From JAUWKC01 sp035529895 (GTDB taxonomy: Bacteria > Planctomycetota > Phycisphaerae > Sedimentisphaerales > Anaerobacaceae), in contig DATKVV010000050.1 in assembly GCA_035529895.1 (NCBI GenBank), positions 1 through 64,000 on the forward strand: a stretch of DNA of 64,000 nt, read 5' to 3'. The position numbers and the translations under genes were made by a program. The notes beneath the pieces are model-generated. The model was not told where the DNA came from. It searched no databases and saw only the letters and a program-made list of their open reading frames with translations. Each line of letters begins with the position of its first letter. The stretch's first letter is position 1. Positions 60,595 to 64,000 of this stretch are shown one piece after another.

Positions 60595-62598
60595 CTAAAG
60601 CACTTTCTGGCCGGGCCTGGCCCCGCTGTCGGCCGTGAGCATAAAGATGTCTCTTCCCCCGCTTCCAACGGCCAGAATCATGCCTTCGGAAAGACCGAAC
60701 TTCATCTGTCTCGGCTTCAGGTTCGCCAGATAAACTACGATTTTGCCGACAAGCTCCTCAGCCTTGTATGCCTGGGCTATGCCCGCCATACAAGTCTTTT
60801 GCACGCCGCCGACATCCAACTGCAAACGCAACAACCTGTCCGCCCCCGCCACCGCTTCGGCCTTTACAACTTTGGCTGTTCGCAGGTCAATCTTGGCAAA
60901 ATCTTCAATTGTGCATTCGGGTTTGATCGGCTCGCCGGGACCCGCCGGCGCCGCCTCGTTGGCTTGCGCTCCCTTGCTTTCTTCCATCATCGCATTCACC
61001 TGTCCTCTGTCAATTCTTTCAACCAATCGTTCAAACTCGTTTATCCTGTGGTTTTGCAGTACCGTTTCGAGGTCGCTGATTTTCAGCTCACCAATGTTAA
61101 GAAACTTTTCAATGTTCTGGGCATATTTGGGCAAAATCGGTTTTAGGTAGACCGTCAGGATTCTAACCGCGTTTATCACTGCCGTTAAGGTTGTGCGCGT
61201 CTTCTCCAGATCGCTCTTTACCGTCGCCCAGGGCTGGTTCTGCTCGACATATCGATTGGCCTCATCGGCCAGACCCGCAATCGTTCGGACCGCCGCGGCA
61301 TAATTCAGGTTCTCGTAATCCCGGACGATTTGCCCCTTGGCCGCAGCGAGCTTGTTGACTAACTCGCCGCCCTGCTGGTCCAATTGACCGAGCTGCGAGT
61401 TCAGTTTACTCGTAACCATCGGCCCGGAGCGGGAAGCCAGGTTCGCAAACTTGCCGACCAAATCCGCATTAATCTTGTTTATGAAATCATCCGTGCTCAA
61501 ATCAATATCGTCAATACCTGCGCTCAGTTTGCTCGCGTAGTAATACCGCAGGTATTCAGGGTCGAGGAACTTTAGATAAGTGCCTGCCCTGATAAAAGTC
61601 CCGCGCGACTTGCTCATCTTTTCGCCGTTGACTGTCAAGAACCCGTGGACGAAAAGTTTGTTCGCCGTTCTGAAACCGGCCCCCAGCAGCATCGCAGGCC
61701 AAAACAAAGCGTGAAAATACATAATATCTTTGCCTATGAAGTGATAAAGCTCGTATTCGCCGCCGTTCCAGAGCCTGTCGAAGTCCAGCCCGTTCCTGCT
61801 GCAGTAGTTTTTTGCCGAGGCCATATAGCCGATGGGGGCGTCAAGCCAGACATAGAAGTATTTGTCCTCCTCTCCCGGTATCCTGAAGCCGAAATACGGC
61901 CCGTCACGGGATATGTCCCAATCTTTGAGACCCGACTCAAACCATTCATCAAGCTTGTTGGCAACCGATTCCTGGGTATATCCTCCACCGATAAGGTCTT
62001 TTAATCTTTGTGCGTAATCGGCAAGTTTGAAAAAATAATGCTCGCTCTCCCTGCGGACAGGCTGCGTCCCGCATGTGGCGCATTTGGGATTAATCAGTTC
62101 CGTCGGCCGATGCGTCCCGCTGCAAACCTCACACGAATCACCGTACTGGTCCTCTGCCTTGCAGCGCGGGCATGTACCTCGTATGTATCTGTCCGGCAGC
62201 CACATCCCGCACTTCTCGCAGTACGTCTGCTCCACACTTCGTTTCACGATCGAGCCCGCCCGGTTCAGCGAATCAAAAATATACTCGCTGAACTGCCTGT
62301 TTTCCTCGGAATGTGTTGTGTAATAGTTATCAAATTCGACATAAAAACCGTCAAAGTCCGCCTTGTGCTCCTTGTGCATCCGCTCAATCAGTTTCTCCGG
62401 GTTTATCCCGGCGGCCCGCGCGCTTATCATTACCGGCGTGCCGTGCGCATCATCGGCGCAGAAATAAAGACACTCATTGCCGCAGATCTTCTGGAACCGC
62501 ACCCATATATCCGTCTGCAGATACTCCACAAGATGCCCTATGTGTATAGGACCATTCGCATAGGGTAAGGCCGATGTCACCGCAATTTTGCGAGGCAT
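60595..62598 (-). CDS. metG: Methionyl-tRNA synthetase
   Basis: Charges tRNA-Met. 667 aa: class I HIGH motif as PIHIGHLVEY, a zinc-binding insert (CEKCGMWLPDRYIRGTCPRC and following Cys pairs), KMSKS as KMSKSRGTFI, an anticodon-binding helical domain, and a C-terminal EMAP/tRNA-binding domain (about 560-667: FAKIDLRTAKVVKAEAV). Full-length form with the dimerising C-terminal domain. Just downstream of the ricT-type gene. Confidence 0.96.
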   Translation of the reverse strand: MPRKIAVTSALPYANGPIHIGHLVEYLQTDIWVRFQKICGNECLYFCADDAHGTPVMISARAAGINPEKLIERMHKEHKADFDGFYVEFDNYYTTHSEENRQFSEYIFDSLNRAGSIVKRSVEQTYCEKCGMWLPDRYIRGTCPRCKAEDQYGDSCEVCSGTHRPTELINPKCATCGTQPVRRESEHYFFKLADYAQRLKDLIGGGYTQESVANKLDEWFESGLKDWDISRDGPYFGFRIPGEEDKYFYVWLDAPIGYMASAKNYCSRNGLDFDRLWNGGEYELYHFIGKDIMYFHALFWPAMLLGAGFRTANKLFVHGFLTVNGEKMSKSRGTFIRAGTYLKFLDPEYLRYYYASKLSAGIDDIDLSTDDFINKINADLVGKFANLASRSGPMVTSKLNSQLGQLDQQGGELVNKLAAAKGQIVRDYENLNYAAAVRTIAGLADEANRYVEQNQPWATVKSDLEKTRTTLTAVINAVRILTVYLKPILPKYAQNIEKFLNIGELKISDLETVLQNHRINEFERLVERIDRGQVNAMMEESKGAQANEAAPAGPGEPIKPECTIEDFAKIDLRTAKVVKAEAVAGADRLLRLQLDVGGVQKTCMAGIAQAYKAEELVGKIVVYLANLKPRQMKFGLSEGMILAVGSGGRDIFMLTADSGARPGQKVL

Positions 62599-62615
62599 AC
62601 TTCTCCCTCGAATGA

Positions 62616-63593
62616 TTACTGCGATTCCTGCTTGTTGCTGCCCTGGTTGCCGTTATCCGCAGTGCTGCCCTGCCTTTTGTCCTCCGTGACGGATTGGGAG
62701 ATTATCTCTATCTCCTCAACCGGAACCGCCACCTTCGTTCCGTCATCATGTTCCACCAGGACAAGCTGCGTCAATATCTGGCTGTCTATAACTTTGCCGT
62801 GCCCGTGTTTCGTCTTTACTTCAGTGTTCTTTTTCGGCAGTCGCTGCTTAAGCTCGGTATAAGTCTCGTCTTCATATCTCAGGCAGCATTTGAGTCTGCC
62901 GCAATAACCGGATATCTTGGCGGGGTCCAGCGTCGCCTTCTGCATCTTCGCCATGCGCATGTTAACCGGCTTCAACGCCTTCAGAAACCTTTTGCAGCAG
63001 CACTCCTGCCCGCATGTTTCATAGTCGGCCAGAAGCTTCGCTTCATCGCGTGAGCCGATTTGCCGCATTTCTATTCTTGTCTGGTACTCCTGCGCAAGCT
63101 TTTTAACAAGCTGGCGGAAATCCACCCGGCCGTCGGCCATAAAGTAGAAAATCAGCCGCTCCCCGCCAAATACATGCTCCGCGTCAACTATTTTCATCGG
63201 CAGGCTCATCTCCCTGACAACACGCCTGCAATATTCCATCTCCTCTTCCGAAATCTTCTTCAGGTGCCTTTCCTCGCTTATATCCTCAGCGGTCGCATAT
63301 CGCACAAACCTGCCTACCAAACCCGGCGAGCACTCAATCTCGCCGCCCTCGAAATACTCCTGCACCTGCTCCTGGCTCAATCTGAATTGTCCCGCCCGGT
63401 ACGGACAAAGCTGCCCTACAAGTCCACCCAGCTCCAGGCCCCTTTCGGTCTTTACCACTACCCGGCAGGGCACTTTGGGTATTTGGGCTTCGTTGTGCTC
63501 GAACCACCCAAGTGTATCCATACGACCATACCGAACCAGCATGCATTTCCTATTTCTTGCCTGCTTGGGCCTTATTACTGAATCTGTTGCCAT
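62616..63593 (-). CDS. ricT: PSP1-domain protein, RicT/YaaT family
   Basis: A 325-aa protein. The PSP1 core spans about 100-300, with conserved cysteines CGQECCCKRFL and YCGRLKCCLRYE, which in RicT help hold a 4Fe-4S cluster in the Ric/Y complex that promotes RNase Y activity. C-terminal tail rich in Gln and Ser. It follows the HolB fragment, the usual holB-ricT order in many bacteria. Whether RicA/RicF partners exist here cannot be seen. Confidence 0.88.
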   Translation of the reverse strand: MATDSVIRPKQARNRKCMLVRYGRMDTLGWFEHNEAQIPKVPCRVVVKTERGLELGGLVGQLCPYRAGQFRLSQEQVQEYFEGGEIECSPGLVGRFVRYATAEDISEERHLKKISEEEMEYCRRVVREMSLPMKIVDAEHVFGGERLIFYFMADGRVDFRQLVKKLAQEYQTRIEMRQIGSRDEAKLLADYETCGQECCCKRFLKALKPVNMRMAKMQKATLDPAKISGYCGRLKCCLRYEDETYTELKQRLPKKNTEVKTKHGHGKVIDSQILTQLVLVEHDDGTKVAVPVEEIEIISQSVTEDKRQGSTADNGNQGSNKQESQ

Positions 63594-63633
63594 TCCAAAG
63601 TACCTGTCAACACACGTGTTGCTATCATCATCC

Positions 63634-64000
63634 CTAAATCTTTATTATATCAGAAACGGCCGTCTCTAACAATAGCTGCTCAAAGACAAGTCTCTCGTTC
63701 ACATTTGATTCAATCTGACGCAGCGCCCTGTAACAGTGGGCGATTTCTTCCGCCGACTGCTCGGCCCCGAAACGGCCGGTGAGCCTCTCTATCTGCTCCG
63801 TTTGCTCAAAATTGGCGATTTCCCCCGTCTGCCCGAGCCTTAGACTCATTGCATCGTGCAAGGCTGATATGATTATTTGCACGAGCGTCTTTTGAGTCCG
63901 GCGATTAATATCGGCCTTGCTCGTCGCTTTATCAAGTTCCACCCACTTGCCGGCAATCCTTTTACTTTCGCCCAGGACCCATTCGGCCAAATTCAAAGCC
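63634..64000 (-). CDS. holB: DNA polymerase III subunit delta prime, C-terminal part
   Basis: The frame is open to the window edge; only the last 122 residues or so are present. The helical C-terminal collar domain of the clamp-loader subunit is recognised by composition and context (ALHDAMSLRLGQTGEIANFE, EEIAHCYRALRQIESNVNER), and by the ricT gene immediately downstream. The ATPase domains would lie beyond 64000, so the call rests on weak motifs plus gene order. Confidence 0.65.
   Translation of the reverse strand, partial: ALNLAEWVLGESKRIAGKWVELDKATSKADINRRTQKTLVQIIISALHDAMSLRLGQTGEIANFEQTEQIERLTGRFGAEQSAEEIAHCYRALRQIESNVNERLVFEQLLLETAVSDIIKI

Overview
The window looks like a contig from a Planctomycetota genome, probably class Phycisphaerae (Sedimentisphaerales-like). 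This is inferred from several signs: a Verrucomicrobia/Planctomycetes-restricted Minf_1886-type protein beside metG, very large secreted proteins ending in planctomycete-style dockerin-like modules, a PEP-CTERM sorting tail, BACON-like repeats, and a RicT/HolB/MetG neighbourhood. No rRNA, tRNA, CRISPR array or intact IS element was recognised. Layout: (A) 1-4778, minus strand: an Hxs (His-Xaa-Ser) peptide-maturation locus. It has a secreted precursor hxsA with eight tandem HxS triplets, two radical SAM enzymes (hxsC, hxsB), the small partner hxsD and an upstream membrane gene. The first 740 bases hold no gene but several hairpins. (B) About 5.0-21.9 kb, plus strand: a mobile defence island. 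It starts with a truncated gene, then a complete type I restriction-modification operon (hsdM, hsdS, hsdR) with a YgjP-like peptidase, a second metallopeptidase, an Mrr-type endonuclease, a chimeric AlbA/type III restriction fragment and three uncharacterised coupled genes. It ends in a mobility module: AlpA/Xis-like HTH, a 53-aa ORF, a DUF1376 replication protein, a DnaB helicase, a second HTH, a strong promoter driving a structured RNA, and a tyrosine integrase. Just past the integrase, a portal-like gene is cut off, marking a probable island end. (C) 22-34 kb, mostly minus strand: housekeeping isoprenoid genes (ispA, dxs) with nadK, a secreted TPR protein, a secreted metallophosphoesterase/beta-helix/dockerin protein and a nucleotidyltransferase-TPM-LemA operon. 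(D) 35.7-43 kb, mostly plus strand: a secreted zinc-ribbon protein, a small heat-shock gene behind a near-perfect sigma-54 promoter, an orphan E2 acyltransferase, a ParA ATPase fused to a glycogen-binding domain, a P-domain/PEP-CTERM protein and a Cys-rich small protein. (E) 43-64 kb: an interrupted pseudogene, a 1703-aa subtilisin, clpC behind a perfect -35/-10 promoter, an RNase H-PurN fusion, a coiled-coil zinc-ribbon protein, an M20 peptidase, a cupin/GNAT/PhzF/FeS-GNAT/GNAT/LysE cluster, and finally Minf_1886, metG, ricT and a partial holB. The strongest candidates for poorly described biology are the Hxs locus, the satellite-like defence island with its structured RNA, and the ParA-CBM, RNase H-PurN and FeS-GNAT fusions.
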